64,000 nucleotides of DNA, taken from Chishuiella changwenlii. Its GTDB lineage: Bacteria; Bacteroidota; Bacteroidia; Flavobacteriales; Weeksellaceae. Shown in pieces: positions 7,978-17,779 of the stretch (its first letter is position 1; each line of letters opens with the position of its first letter). The stretch spans positions 124,001 to 188,000 of the forward strand of contig NZ_FRBH01000008.1 of the NCBI RefSeq assembly GCF_900142565.1, given 5' to 3'. A program made the position numbers and the translations under genes. The notes under the pieces are model-generated. The model saw nothing but the letters and a program-made list of their open reading frames with translations. It was not told the DNA's origin and did no database searches.

Positions 7978-9670
7978 TTTAACCGAAATATCAGGTTCTC
8001 AAGCTATTATTAATGCTTTATTAGCCGAAGGAGTATCAACAGTTTTTGGATACCCAGGTGGTGCTATTATGCCCATTTATGATGCTTTATATGATTATAA
8101 AGATTTATTAGAGCACATTTTAGTTCGTCATGAACAAGGTGGTGTTCATGCTGCACAAGGTTATGCAAGAACTTCTGGAAAAGTAGGTGTAGCTTTTGCT
8201 ACAAGCGGACCTGGTGCTACAAACTTGGTTACAGGAATAGCAGATGCCATGATTGATAGTAATCCTATTGTATGTATAACAGGGCAAGTTTTTGCTTCTC
8301 TTTTAGGAACAGATGCTTTTCAGGAAACAGATGTAATTAACATTACTAATCCCATTACAAAATGGAATTATCAAATTACAGATGCAGAAGAAATAAATGA
8401 TGTTTTAGCAAAAGCATTTCATATTGCGCGTAGTGGAAGACCTGGACCTGTTTTAATTGACATTACAAAAAATGCTCAAATTCAACTCATAGAAAAGAAA
8501 AAATATGAGAGATGTACGCACGTTCGTAGCTATAAACCAGAGCCAGAGATAAGATCTGAATATGTAAAAGCTGCTGCTGAAGTTATTAATGAAGCGAAGA
8601 AACCATTTGCAATAATTGGTCAAGGAATTATCCTTGGAAAAGCAGAACAAGAATTAAAAGATTTCTTAGAAAAATCTGGAATTCCTGTCGCTACAACTTT
8701 AATGGGGTTAAGCGCTTTAGATACAGATCATCCTCAATATGTAGGATTATTGGGAATGCATGGTAATTATGCACCCAATGTAAAAACCAATGATTGTGAT
8801 GTGTTAATTGCTATAGGTATGAGGTTTGATGACCGTGTAACTGGACGCTTAGATAAATATGCTAAACAAGCAAAGGTTGTTCATCTTGATATTGATCCTG
8901 CAGAAATTGGTAAAAATGTAAAAGTTACTGTACCTGTTTGGGGAGATTGCAAGAAAACACTTCCAATGTTAACAAACTTAATTAATACAACTCAGCACAA
9001 AGAGTGGTTAAACGAGTTTAGAGAATTAGAAAAAGAAGAACGTAAAGAAGTTATTGATAAAGAATTTTATCCAACATCTGATGTAATGTCTATGGCGGAA
9101 GTTATTAACACATTAAATGAGTTAACAAATGGTGAAGCAGTAATCGTTACAGACGTTGGACAGCATCAAATGTCTGCTTGTCGTTATTCAAAATTTAAAG
9201 AATCTAAACTTATGGTTACATCTGGTGGTTTAGGAACTATGGGATTTGGTTTACCAGCAGCAATTGGCGCTTGGTACGGCGCTCCTGAAAAAGATGTAAT
9301 AATGGTTTGTGGAGATGGTGGTTTCCAAATGACTTTACAAGAAATGGGAACTATTATGCAATTTGGAGCTAAAGTTAAAATGCTAATCTTAAACAATAGC
9401 TTTCTAGGAATGGTTCGTCAATGGCAAGAATTATTTAATGAGAAGCGCTATTCTTTTGTAGACATTACTAGTCCAGATTTTGTTGCTATTGCAAAAGCAT
9501 ATCAAATAGAAGGTAAAAAAGTAGACTTAAGAAGTGAATTAAAAAATGCGTTGAAAGAAATGTTAGAACACGATGGTTCTTATCTTTTAGAAGTTGTAGT
9601 AGGAAAAGAAAACAATGTATTTCCTATGGTACAACAAGGCACAAGTGTTTCTGAAATTAGACTAAAATAA
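7910..9670 (+). CDS. ilvB: Acetolactate synthase large subunit (biosynthetic)
   Basis: This is the catalytic, thiamine-diphosphate-dependent subunit that forms acetolactate or acetohydroxybutyrate from pyruvate. It has 586 residues. The conserved catalytic Glu is Glu75 in VRHEQGG, followed by AQGYAR and the GPGATN block. The C-terminal ThDP/Mg motif runs from CGDGGFQMT to LNNSF. The chosen ATG lies 68 bases inside ilvD; no later start is possible without cutting into the GYPGGA core, and the N-terminal 25 residues are a non-conserved extension. It is followed 6 bases later by its regulatory subunit. Confidence 0.96.
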   Translation: MESFTNTQDKLGTHLKDALPTDNLTEISGSQAIINALLAEGVSTVFGYPGGAIMPIYDALYDYKDLLEHILVRHEQGGVHAAQGYARTSGKVGVAFATSGPGATNLVTGIADAMIDSNPIVCITGQVFASLLGTDAFQETDVINITNPITKWNYQITDAEEINDVLAKAFHIARSGRPGPVLIDITKNAQIQLIEKKKYERCTHVRSYKPEPEIRSEYVKAAAEVINEAKKPFAIIGQGIILGKAEQELKDFLEKSGIPVATTLMGLSALDTDHPQYVGLLGMHGNYAPNVKTNDCDVLIAIGMRFDDRVTGRLDKYAKQAKVVHLDIDPAEIGKNVKVTVPVWGDCKKTLPMLTNLINTTQHKEWLNEFRELEKEERKEVIDKEFYPTSDVMSMAEVINTLNELTNGEAVIVTDVGQHQMSACRYSKFKESKLMVTSGGLGTMGFGLPAAIGAWYGAPEKDVIMVCGDGGFQMTLQEMGTIMQFGAKVKMLILNNSFLGMVRQWQELFNEKRYSFVDITSPDFVAIAKAYQIEGKKVDLRSELKNALKEMLEHDGSYLLEVVVGKENNVFPMVQQGTSVSEIRLK

Positions 9671-9676
9671 TTTATT

Positions 9677-10270
9677 ATGGACTCAAAACAAGAATATACA
9701 ATTACGCTATATACAGAAAATTCCATAGGAATTTTGGGTAGAATCGCAGGGATTTTTACTCGAAGAAAAATTAATATAGAAAGTTTAAGTACTTCTCCAT
9801 CAGAAATAGAAAACATACACCGATTTACAATTGTTATTGTAGAATCTGAAGAAGTAGTACGAAAACTTTGTATGCAAATTGAAAAACAAATAGATGTCCT
9901 AAAAGCTTATTTCAACAGTAATGATGAACTAATTTGGCAGGAACAAGCGTTGTACAAAGTTCCTACAAATATCATCGTAGAAAAGGCTTATGTGGAACGT
10001 TTATTACGTCAATATGGTGCAAATACAGTTGTAATTCGTAATGATTACACGGTTTTTGAAACAGCTGGACATCGCGAAGAAATAGACAACCTTACACAAG
10101 AACTTACAAAATATGGTTTAATAGAATTTGTAAGAGGTGCAAGAATCGCTATTATAAAAGCAAGTGCTGGTTTCCACGAAAAATTAGTGCAATTCGAAAA
10201 AGATGAGCCATCAAAAGAAATTATAGAAAATGAATTCCTTAACGAAGGAAACTCAGTTTTCACAATGTAA
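9677..10270 (+). CDS. ilvN: Acetolactate synthase regulatory subunit
   Basis: This small subunit of acetohydroxyacid synthase activates the catalytic subunit and mediates feedback inhibition by valine. It has 197 residues: an N-terminal ACT domain beginning YTITLYTENSIGILGRIAGIF (residues about 6-26), where the valine site forms, and a C-terminal ALS_ss domain with the EFVRGARIAIIKA segment near residue 150. It starts 6 bases after ilvB and precedes ilvC by about 40 bases. Confidence 0.95.
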   Translation: MDSKQEYTITLYTENSIGILGRIAGIFTRRKINIESLSTSPSEIENIHRFTIVIVESEEVVRKLCMQIEKQIDVLKAYFNSNDELIWQEQALYKVPTNIIVEKAYVERLLRQYGANTVVIRNDYTVFETAGHREEIDNLTQELTKYGLIEFVRGARIAIIKASAGFHEKLVQFEKDEPSKEIIENEFLNEGNSVFTM

Positions 10271-10309
10271 CAACAAACAATTCAACAAATAATATTATAA
10301 AAAAACAAA

Positions 10310-11791
10310 ATGACTAATTACTTTAATTCAATATCACTAAGAGATCAATTACATCAACTAGGACAAGCAGAATTTTTAAATAACACCGAATTTTCAAAAG
10401 GTACAGACGCATTAAAAGGAAAAAAAATCGTTATTGTTGGTTGTGGCGCACAAGGGCTAAACCAAGGATTAAACTTACGAGATAGTGGTTTAGATGTTTC
10501 ATACGCACTACGTAAAGAAGCTATCGATCAACAAAGAGATTCTTGGAAAAATGCAACAAGTAACAATTTTACAGTTGGTACTTTCGAAGAATTGGTTCCT
10601 TTAGCAGATGTAGTTGTTAACTTAACACCAGATAAACAACATACACCAGTAATTAATACAATTCAACCTTTTATAAAAGAAGGTGCTACATTATTATATT
10701 CTCACGGATTTAATATCGTAGAAGAAGGAATGCAAATTCGTAAAGATATAACAGTTATAATGGTTGCTCCTAAATGTCCTGGTTCTGAGGTTCGCGCAGA
10801 ATATTTAAGAGGATTTGGAGTTCCTACATTAATCGCCGTTCACCCAGAAAATGATCCAGAAGGAAAAGGATTAGAACAAGCAAAAGCATATTGTGCTGGA
10901 ACAGGTGGTCATAGAGCAGGAGTTTTAAAATCATCTTTTGTTGCCGAAGTAAAATCTGATTTAATGGGAGAGCAAACTATTTTATGTGGTCTTTTACAAA
11001 CAGGCTCTATTCTTTCTTTCGAAAAAATGACTGAAAATAGGATTGATGCTGGTTATGCTTCAAAATTAGTTCAGTATGGTGTGGAAGTTATTACAGAAGC
11101 ATTAAAACATGGTGGTGTTAGCGGTATGATGGATAGATTAAGTAATCCTGCTAAAGTTAAAGCTTTCGAATTATCAGAAGAATTAAAAGATATTATGCGT
11201 CCATTATTCCAAAAACATCAAGATGACATTATTTCTGGTGAGTTTAGTAAAACAATGATGGAAGATTGGGCAAATGATGATAAAAACTTATTAAAGTGGA
11301 GAGCTGAAACTGGAGAAACTGCTTTTGAAAAAACACCAGCTGGTGATGCAAATATTGCTGAACAAGAGTATTTTGATAACTATACATTAATGGTTGCATT
11401 TGTGCGTGCTGGAGTAGAATTAGCTTTTGAAACAATGGTAGAAGCAGGAATCAAAGCAGAATCTGCTTACTATGAATCATTACACGAAACACCATTAATT
11501 GCAAATACAATTGCTAGAAAAAAATTATTCGAGATGAATCGTGTAATTTCTGATACAGCAGAATATGGTTGTTATCTTTTCGACCAAGCTTGTAAACCTT
11601 TATTAAAAGAGTTTATGACAAAAGTAGACGTAGACGTTGTAGGGAAAAATTACAACGAAGGAAAAGATAATTCTGTTGACAATGCTACATTAGTACATAT
11701 CAATGATGTTTTACGTAACCACCCAGTGGAAATCGTAGGAAAAAGACTTCGTAAAGATATGACTGCAATGAAATCTATAAAAACAGCATAA
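10310..11791 (+). CDS. ilvC: Ketol-acid reductoisomerase (class II, long form)
   Basis: This NADPH-dependent enzyme converts acetolactate and acetohydroxybutyrate to dihydroxy acids. At 493 residues it is the long class II form, as in E. coli, with a duplicated knotted C-terminal domain. The Rossmann motif is [18 protein letters not shown] (about residues 43-60). The LTPDKQH and [10 protein letters not shown] blocks follow, and Mg-binding acidic residues lie in the [14 protein letters not shown] helix. It completes the parallel Ile/Val branch in this operon; no leu genes are in the window. Confidence 0.97.
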   Translation: MTNYFNSISLRDQLHQLGQAEFLNNTEFSKGTDALKGKKIVIVGCGAQGLNQGLNLRDSGLDVSYALRKEAIDQQRDSWKNATSNNFTVGTFEELVPLADVVVNLTPDKQHTPVINTIQPFIKEGATLLYSHGFNIVEEGMQIRKDITVIMVAPKCPGSEVRAEYLRGFGVPTLIAVHPENDPEGKGLEQAKAYCAGTGGHRAGVLKSSFVAEVKSDLMGEQTILCGLLQTGSILSFEKMTENRIDAGYASKLVQYGVEVITEALKHGGVSGMMDRLSNPAKVKAFELSEELKDIMRPLFQKHQDDIISGEFSKTMMEDWANDDKNLLKWRAETGETAFEKTPAGDANIAEQEYFDNYTLMVAFVRAGVELAFETMVEAGIKAESAYYESLHETPLIANTIARKKLFEMNRVISDTAEYGCYLFDQACKPLLKEFMTKVDVDVVGKNYNEGKDNSVDNATLVHINDVLRNHPVEIVGKRLRKDMTAMKSIKTA

Positions 11792-11841
11792 TCTTTTGAA
11801 TTAAAGAAATACCTGTTTCATAAAATTTAGAGAAAAGTAAA

Positions 11842-13302
11842 TTGGAAAATGCAATTCTGAAAATAACAAATCTATCATTCGGATATCAACAAAATTCCGT
11901 TTTAAAAGATTTTTCATGGCAAATAAATGCTGGAGAAAACTGGATGATAAAAGGTATTAGTGGAAGTGGTAAAACTACTTTAGCTAAAATAATTTCGAAC
12001 GAAATTAGCAATTATGAAGGTTCTCTTGAGATTAATTTTTCAGAAAAAAAATCTTTACCAAAACAAGTTATTTATGTTCCGAATTGGTTCCAATTTACAA
12101 GTCTCGACGGGCAACAAAATTTTTATTATCAGCAACGATATAATAAAATAGAACAAAATGATACTTTAACGGTTTTAGCTGAATTAAAACGATTTGAAAA
12201 GAAAGAAAACTTAACGTTTGAAAAAGCTGAAACCTTATTGAACATTTTTGGATTTGATAATTTTAAAAATCAACAATTAATTGAACTTTCAAGTGGTGAA
12301 CATAAAAAATTACAACTCATAAAAGTTCTTTGGTTACAACCTCAATTGTTGATTATAGATCAGCCATACACAGGCTTAGATATTGAAACAAGAAGGAAAC
12401 TCAATCAATATATTGATGAGTTGACAACAAAAGGAGTTACGTTTATTCTAATTAATAACGACAATGATAATCCAGATTCTATAAAGCATTTTGCAGAAAT
12501 TAAAGATGGAAAATTAAATGAGATTTCGTTATCAGATGATACAATCAAAAACGTAAAAAAAGAATCAAAACCATTGCCTTATTTTTTACAAACCAACCAA
12601 CAAAGTTCATCAGAAAGTATGATACAAATGAAGAACGTTGAGGTAATTTATGGAACTAAAAAAGTATTAGAAAACATCGATTGGGAAGTAAAAAGTGGAG
12701 AAAAATGGTTGGTTTATGGAGCTAATGGATCTGGGAAATCAACATTATTAAGTTTAATTAATGGCGATCATCCTCAAGCCTATGGTAACGATATATCGCT
12801 GTTTGGAAATAAACGTGGAAGTGGTGAAAGTATTTGGGAGATAAAAGAAAAAATTGGAATGATTTCCCCTGAATTACATTGGTATTTTGATATGAATACA
12901 AATGTAAAACAAGCTATTGCTTCTGGATTTTTTGATTCGATGTCTTTGTATCAAAAATTAGATTTTGAACAACAACAAAAATTAGAACAGCTTTTATATT
13001 TTTTCAATTTACAAGAAGATCAATCAAAAAAATTAAAAACACTTCCCATTGGTCAACAACGTTTAGTGTTATTAGCTAGAACCTTAGTCAAGAATCCTAA
13101 ACTTTTGGTTTTAGATGAGCCTTGTCAAGGATTAGACAACGAACAAATTCATCATTTTAATCAAATAATCGATGATTTGGCTGCCAGTGGACAAACCTTA
13201 ATTTATGTTGCACATTTCCACTCACAAATCCCAAATTGTATCTCGCATCAATTGCATTTAGAAAAAGGGAGAATAATAAACAAGACAAATAAAACAAATT
13301 AA
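11842..13302 (+). CDS. ModF-like double ABC ATPase
   Basis: This 486-residue protein has two ABC nucleotide-binding domains and no membrane segment. The first has Walker A GISGSGKTT near residue 40 and an LSSGEHKKLQLIK signature. The second has GANGSGKST near 295, a degenerate signature (LPIGQQRLVLLAR) and LLVLDEP Walker B. Layout and length resemble the E. coli ModF/PhrA family, whose role is poorly defined. The start appears to be TTG at 11842; no in-frame ATG lies upstream of the core. It sits between ilvC (50 bases) and ilvA (1 base), so it is co-transcribed with isoleucine synthesis, but no transport partner is nearby. A transport role is not supported by context. Confidence 0.8.
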   Translation: MENAILKITNLSFGYQQNSVLKDFSWQINAGENWMIKGISGSGKTTLAKIISNEISNYEGSLEINFSEKKSLPKQVIYVPNWFQFTSLDGQQNFYYQQRYNKIEQNDTLTVLAELKRFEKKENLTFEKAETLLNIFGFDNFKNQQLIELSSGEHKKLQLIKVLWLQPQLLIIDQPYTGLDIETRRKLNQYIDELTTKGVTFILINNDNDNPDSIKHFAEIKDGKLNEISLSDDTIKNVKKESKPLPYFLQTNQQSSSESMIQMKNVEVIYGTKKVLENIDWEVKSGEKWLVYGANGSGKSTLLSLINGDHPQAYGNDISLFGNKRGSGESIWEIKEKIGMISPELHWYFDMNTNVKQAIASGFFDSMSLYQKLDFEQQQKLEQLLYFFNLQEDQSKKLKTLPIGQQRLVLLARTLVKNPKLLVLDEPCQGLDNEQIHHFNQIIDDLAASGQTLIYVAHFHSQIPNCISHQLHLEKGRIINKTNKTN

Positions 13303-13303
13303 A

Positions 13304-14569
13304 ATGAACGAAGTTGCATATTTTCCTCAAATAGAATCTATAAAAAAGGCGAAAGAAAACATCAAAAAAATAATATCAGAAACACCCATACAAAAAAACT
13401 TACGTCTTTCTAATGAGTTTAATTCTAACATTTTTCTAAAAAGAGAAGATTTACAAATTGTTCGCTCTTATAAATTAAGAGGTGCATTTAACAAAATCCA
13501 AAGTTTACATTCTCAAAGTAAAGTTAACAACGGTGTTGTATGTGCTAGTGCAGGAAATCATGCACAAGGTGTTGCATATTCTTGTAGCATTCTAAAAATA
13601 AAAGGTGTCATTTTTATGCCAATTACCACACCTAAACAAAAACTTGAACAAGTACAAATGTTTGGAGGCGATTATGCTGAAATAAAATTAGTTGGTGATA
13701 CTTTTGACGATTCTAAAAATGCTGCTATCGCTTATAGCCAAGAAACCAATGCTGCATTTATACATCCATTTGATGATCCATTAATTATAGAAGGACAAGC
13801 AACTGTTGGACTAGAAATCTTACAACAATTAGAGAATAAAATAGATTATGTTTTTATTCCAATTGGTGGTGGTGGTTTAGCTGCTGGTATTTCATCTGTA
13901 TTTAAGCAACTATCTCCTGAAACAAAATTAATTGGAGTAGAACCAAAAGGTGCTCCTTCAATGAAAACATCTATTAAAAATGATTGCAATACAGAATTAG
14001 ATAAGATAGATAAGTTTGTTGACGGTGCAGCAGTTCAAAAAGTAGGAGATTTAACATTTGATATATGCAAGAGTAACTTACACGACTGTATTACTGTTGA
14101 TGAGGGGAAAGTTTGTGATATAATTCTACAAATGTATAACAGAGATGCTATTGTGTTAGAACCTGCTGGTGCATTATCTGTTGCTGCATTAGAAAAATAT
14201 AAAGAGGAAATAAAAGGAAAAAATGTTGTTTGTATTCTAAGTGGAAGTAATAATGATATTACTAGAATGGAGGAAATAAAAGAACGTGCCTTGTTATACA
14301 ATGGTTTAAAACACTATTTTATTATCAATTTCCCTCAAAGAGCTGGAGCATTAAGAGAATTAGTAAATGAAGTATTAGACGCGAGTAACGACATAAGTTA
14401 TTTTCAATATATAAAGAAAAATAACAAAGAAACTGGACCTGCTGTGGTTGGGATAGAATTAGATAAAAAAGAAGATTTTGATAGTTTAATTTTTCGTTTA
14501 AAAAATCATAATTTCGAATATCAATACCTAAACACAGACAATAAATTATTCTCGTTAATGATAGGTTAA
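13304..14569 (+). CDS. ilvA: Threonine dehydratase (biosynthetic)
   Basis: This PLP enzyme deaminates threonine to 2-oxobutyrate, the committed step to isoleucine. It has 421 residues, matching the medium form with one C-terminal ACT-like regulatory domain (about residues 330-421, beginning HYFIINFPQRAGALRELV). The PLP lysine is Lys57 in RSYKLRGA, and the phosphate-binding glycine loop is PIGGGGLAAG near residue 186. The start is one base after the ATPase stop, so it is tightly coupled. Presence of the ACT-like domain suggests isoleucine feedback. Confidence 0.95.
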   Translation: MNEVAYFPQIESIKKAKENIKKIISETPIQKNLRLSNEFNSNIFLKREDLQIVRSYKLRGAFNKIQSLHSQSKVNNGVVCASAGNHAQGVAYSCSILKIKGVIFMPITTPKQKLEQVQMFGGDYAEIKLVGDTFDDSKNAAIAYSQETNAAFIHPFDDPLIIEGQATVGLEILQQLENKIDYVFIPIGGGGLAAGISSVFKQLSPETKLIGVEPKGAPSMKTSIKNDCNTELDKIDKFVDGAAVQKVGDLTFDICKSNLHDCITVDEGKVCDIILQMYNRDAIVLEPAGALSVAALEKYKEEIKGKNVVCILSGSNNDITRMEEIKERALLYNGLKHYFIINFPQRAGALRELVNEVLDASNDISYFQYIKKNNKETGPAVVGIELDKKEDFDSLIFRLKNHNFEYQYLNTDNKLFSLMIG

Positions 14570-14671
14570 TTTAAAAATTCAGTTTATATCTTATTGATTT
14601 ATAAAAAAATAATTGCTTAATATCAATTTATTTCTTACATTGTTATAACAATTCACACAAAATAAAATGAT

Positions 14672-15109
14672 ATGAAAACAATTAAAACACTTATGCTAGG
14701 AGGAATTTTAATACTTGCTTCTTGTGGTGAAAAATCTGATTTACCACAATACAAAGTAGAAGAAGCAATATTAGACGTTTATAAATACAGAGCAGAAAAA
14801 CCAGATTCTTTATTTGCTAAGATGGAAGGTGTACAAGTAAATGATGTAATGGCTCCAGTAAAACAATTTGGTCCAGTAGATGTTTATAATCTAGAAAAAG
14901 TAACGCCATTAGATGATGGTGATAAAACAGTTTACGAGGCTGTGTATAAAGTTTCTTTTAAAGGAGCAGAAGGAACAGAAACGTTTAAAGTAAAACGTAT
15001 TAAAAAACTTGACGGAATAGTTGTTGGTTATTCAAGCGACATTAAACCTGTCACTGCAAAAGTAGATTCAACTAAGACAACTGTAGATTCAGCTCAAGTA
15101 AAAAAATAA
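14672..15109 (+). CDS. Small lipoprotein of unknown function
   Basis: This 145-residue protein begins with a lipoprotein signal peptide, MKTIKTLMLGGILILASCGEK, with Cys19 at the lipobox. The mature part is mostly beta-strand and lysine-rich, and ends in a Thr/Ser/Lys-rich tail. I do not recognise a family. It lies 102 bases after ilvA and before the thr leader. A 14-bp perfect palindrome (ATTGTTATAACAAT, 14639-14652) lies just upstream. It could be the last gene of the ilv unit or have its own promoter. Confidence 0.8.
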   Translation: MKTIKTLMLGGILILASCGEKSDLPQYKVEEAILDVYKYRAEKPDSLFAKMEGVQVNDVMAPVKQFGPVDVYNLEKVTPLDDGDKTVYEAVYKVSFKGAEGTETFKVKRIKKLDGIVVGYSSDIKPVTAKVDSTKTTVDSAQVKK

Positions 15110-15127
15110 TTATAACAAAATTCAATT

Positions 15128-15162
15128 TTTGTTATTAGTTTTTCAAAAAATTTGTATATTCG
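15128..15162 (+). promoter_or_regulatory. Possible promoter of the thr operon
   Basis: TTTG at 15128-15131 and TATATTCG at 15155-15162 resemble the Bacteroidetes consensus, but the -7 element has one mismatch and the spacer is 23 bases. The leader ATG is only 10 bases after the -7 box, which leaves a very short 5' end. The TTTG also falls within a weak hairpin following the lipoprotein gene, so this is a tentative call. Confidence 0.35.
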
Positions 15163-15171
15163 TTGAAAATA

Positions 15172-15231
15172 ATGAAACAAAATAGTTTAAATACAATCAC
15201 AATTACGATTATCTCTGGTAAAAACACTTAG
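15172..15231 (+). CDS. thr operon leader peptide
   Basis: This 19-codon ORF reads MKQNSLNTITITIISGKNT, with four Thr and four Ile codons concentrated in the middle. It is followed by a 12-bp terminator hairpin and then by thrA. The design parallels E. coli thrL, which senses Thr and Ile, although the peptide is not similar in sequence. The function is inferred from codon content and the downstream structures. Confidence 0.85.
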   Translation: MKQNSLNTITITIISGKNT

Positions 15232-15302
15232 GGAAGTATCTTTTTGTATTTAAGAATCATATAAAGAAAGCATCTTCTCAGAACTGAGAAGATGCTTTTT
15301 TT
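15231..15302 (+). promoter_or_regulatory. thr attenuator (antiterminator plus terminator)
   Basis: The terminator has a perfect 12-bp stem (AGCATCTTCTCA 15269-15280 with TGAGAAGATGCT 15285-15296), a GAAC loop and a seven-T tract. GGGAAG at 15231-15236, overlapping the leader stop codon, can pair with CTTCTC (15274-15279), and two further pairs are possible across a bulged U. This gives the alternative antiterminator state when the ribosome stalls on the Thr/Ile codons. Confidence 0.8.
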
Positions 15303-15320
15303 ATGTCAAAAACCTAACTT

Positions 15321-17774
15321 ATGAAAATTTTAAAATTTGGAGGGACATCTGTCGGAAGTGTAAACAGCCTTAAAGCGGTTGTGGAAATTGTTAAAAAAGA
15401 AAAAGAACAAAACAATCCTATTATTATGGTTGTTTCTGCTGTTCATGGAATGACCAATTTATTAACTAAAATGGCAAAAGATGCTTCTTTAGGAGAATTA
15501 GACACAAATGATTTAGATCTTTTTCAAGAAAAGCATTTCGAAATTATTAGAGCATCTATTGATGTAAAAAATCAAAATCCAATCATTACAAAACTTAAAT
15601 TATTAATGAATGAATTGGAAGAGTTATTACATGGTATTGCAGCATTAAAAGAACTAAGCGCACAATCTAAAGATTTAATAATTAGTTTTGGAGAGCGCTG
15701 TAGCACACTAATGATTTCTAAAATTTTAGAACAATCTATAAGTAATGTACAACCAATTGATGCATCTCAATACATTTTAACAGACAATCACTTTGGACAA
15801 GCGCAAGTTAACGAAGAAGTTACTTTTAGCAACATAAGAAAATTAGTTGAAGAAAATTCTGATAAACTTTTAGTTGTTACAGGATTTATAGCTGCTAATA
15901 AAGATGGGCGATTAACAACATTAGGAAGAGGTGGTTCTGATTATACTGCTGCCTTAATAGGTGCAGCACTTCATGCAGAGGAAATTCAGATTTGGACAGA
16001 TGTTGATGGTATGATGACTGCCGATCCTCGTTTAGTGAAGAAAGCATTCTCTTTAGAGAATTTATCGTACACAGAGGCTATGGAATTATCTTATTTTGGT
16101 GCGAAAGTTATTTACCCACCAACAATGACACCTGCTTTTAAATTGAATATTCCTATTGTGATTAAAAATACATTTAATCCAAATTTTCCTGGAACTAAAA
16201 TTCAGTTAGAATCTTCTGTAACAAAATTTCCAATAAAAGGAATTTCTTCTGTAAATGAAATTTCATTAATCAATATAAAAGGAAGCGATTTAGTTGGAAA
16301 ATTAGGTTTCAGTGGACGTTTATTTTCTTTGTTAGCACAACATCATATTAATATTGTATTAATCACGCAATCTTCTTCGGAACATAGTATCACATTGGCT
16401 ATTCATCATAACGATTTAGAAGATGCAAAGCATTTAATAGAAAACGAATTTTCTTTAGAAATACAAGCAAAAAGATTAGAACCTGTTGAGGTTGAACAAA
16501 ACCTTGCAATTATTGCAATTGTAGGAGAAAATATGAAAAGAACTACTGGTGTATCTGGTAAGTTATTTTATGCATTAGGTCGAAATGGAATAAATGTTAG
16601 AGCAATTGCACAAGGATCATCTGAATATAATATTTCTGTTGTAATTAACGAGAAAGATTTATCAAAAGCATTAAATGCTGTTCACGATGCTTTCTTTAAC
16701 CATCTAAATAAAACAATTCATGTTTTTAATGTTGGTGTTGGAAACATTGGTTCTACTTTCTTAAATCAATTAGAAAAACAGAAAGACTTTTTAGCTGAGA
16801 ATAACGACATCGAAATAAAACTAGTTGGATTAGCCAATTCTAAAAAAATGGTTTTTGATGAAAATGGAATTGATTTATCAAATTGGAAACAAGCATTAAA
16901 ACAAACAGATAGAGTTGTTGATTTAAATGATTTTATTTCTACAATGAAATGTTTCAATTTACCAAACTGTGTTTTTATAGATAATACTGCAAGTTCTGTT
17001 TTACCATCATTCTATAAGCAAATATTTCAGCATAGTATTTCTATTGTAACATGTAATAAAATTGCGAATTCATCTAGTTACAAAGACTATTTCGAATTAA
17101 AGCAAACTGCTCGCCAACATGGAGCAAAGTTTATGTACGAAACAAATGTTGGTGCTGGATTACCAATTGTAAATGTTTTAAAAGATTTACAAATGAGTGG
17201 TGATAAAATTGTAAAAATTGAAGCTATTCTTTCTGGAACTATCTCTTACATTTTTAATCATTTTAAAGGCGAAAATTCTTTTGGAAATGTAGTAAAAGAA
17301 GCACAAGAATTAGGTTATACAGAACCAGATCCTCGAGATGATTTAAGTGGTGTTGATTTTATGAGAAAAATGCTGATTTTAGCTCGTGATGCTGGGCATC
17401 ATGTAGAAGCTGAAGATGTTGAAATAGCATCAATTTTACCTCAAAAATGTTTAGAGGCAGAATCTGTAGAAGACTTTTATAAAAGTTTACAAGAAGAAGA
17501 TGCCTATTTTGAAGAAATAAAACAAAGAGCTGAAAAGGAACAAAAAGTAATTCGATACATCGGAATTTTAGAAAATGGAAAAATTTCTATTTCATTGGAT
17601 TTAGTAAATGACCAACATCCATTTTATTCGTTATCTGGAAGTGATAATATTATTTTATTTACAACAGAACGTTACAAAGAAAGACCACTTGTTGTAAAAG
17701 GACCTGGTGCGGGAGCAGAAGTTACTGCTGCGGGAGTTTTTGCAGATTTAGTAAATGTTAGTTCTATAAAATAA
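15321..17774 (+). CDS. thrA: Bifunctional aspartokinase / homoserine dehydrogenase I
   Basis: This fusion enzyme catalyses the first and third steps of threonine synthesis. It has 817 residues. The kinase domain begins MKILKFGGTSVGS, with GRGGSDYTA near residue 210. Paired ACT-type regulatory domains follow (about 305-450, including SGKLFYALGRNGINVRAIAQGSSE). The homoserine dehydrogenase half starts near 465 with the NAD(P) motif VGVGNIGSTF and contains the catalytic GTISYIFNHF region and the Lys-containing EPDPRDDLSG block. It is the first gene after the attenuator, followed by thrB and thrC with 4-5 base gaps. Confidence 0.97.
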   Translation: MKILKFGGTSVGSVNSLKAVVEIVKKEKEQNNPIIMVVSAVHGMTNLLTKMAKDASLGELDTNDLDLFQEKHFEIIRASIDVKNQNPIITKLKLLMNELEELLHGIAALKELSAQSKDLIISFGERCSTLMISKILEQSISNVQPIDASQYILTDNHFGQAQVNEEVTFSNIRKLVEENSDKLLVVTGFIAANKDGRLTTLGRGGSDYTAALIGAALHAEEIQIWTDVDGMMTADPRLVKKAFSLENLSYTEAMELSYFGAKVIYPPTMTPAFKLNIPIVIKNTFNPNFPGTKIQLESSVTKFPIKGISSVNEISLINIKGSDLVGKLGFSGRLFSLLAQHHINIVLITQSSSEHSITLAIHHNDLEDAKHLIENEFSLEIQAKRLEPVEVEQNLAIIAIVGENMKRTTGVSGKLFYALGRNGINVRAIAQGSSEYNISVVINEKDLSKALNAVHDAFFNHLNKTIHVFNVGVGNIGSTFLNQLEKQKDFLAENNDIEIKLVGLANSKKMVFDENGIDLSNWKQALKQTDRVVDLNDFISTMKCFNLPNCVFIDNTASSVLPSFYKQIFQHSISIVTCNKIANSSSYKDYFELKQTARQHGAKFMYETNVGAGLPIVNVLKDLQMSGDKIVKIEAILSGTISYIFNHFKGENSFGNVVKEAQELGYTEPDPRDDLSGVDFMRKMLILARDAGHHVEAEDVEIASILPQKCLEAESVEDFYKSLQEEDAYFEEIKQRAEKEQKVIRYIGILENGKISISLDLVNDQHPFYSLSGSDNIILFTTERYKERPLVVKGPGAGAEVTAAGVFADLVNVSSIK

Positions 17775-17779
17775 AAAAC

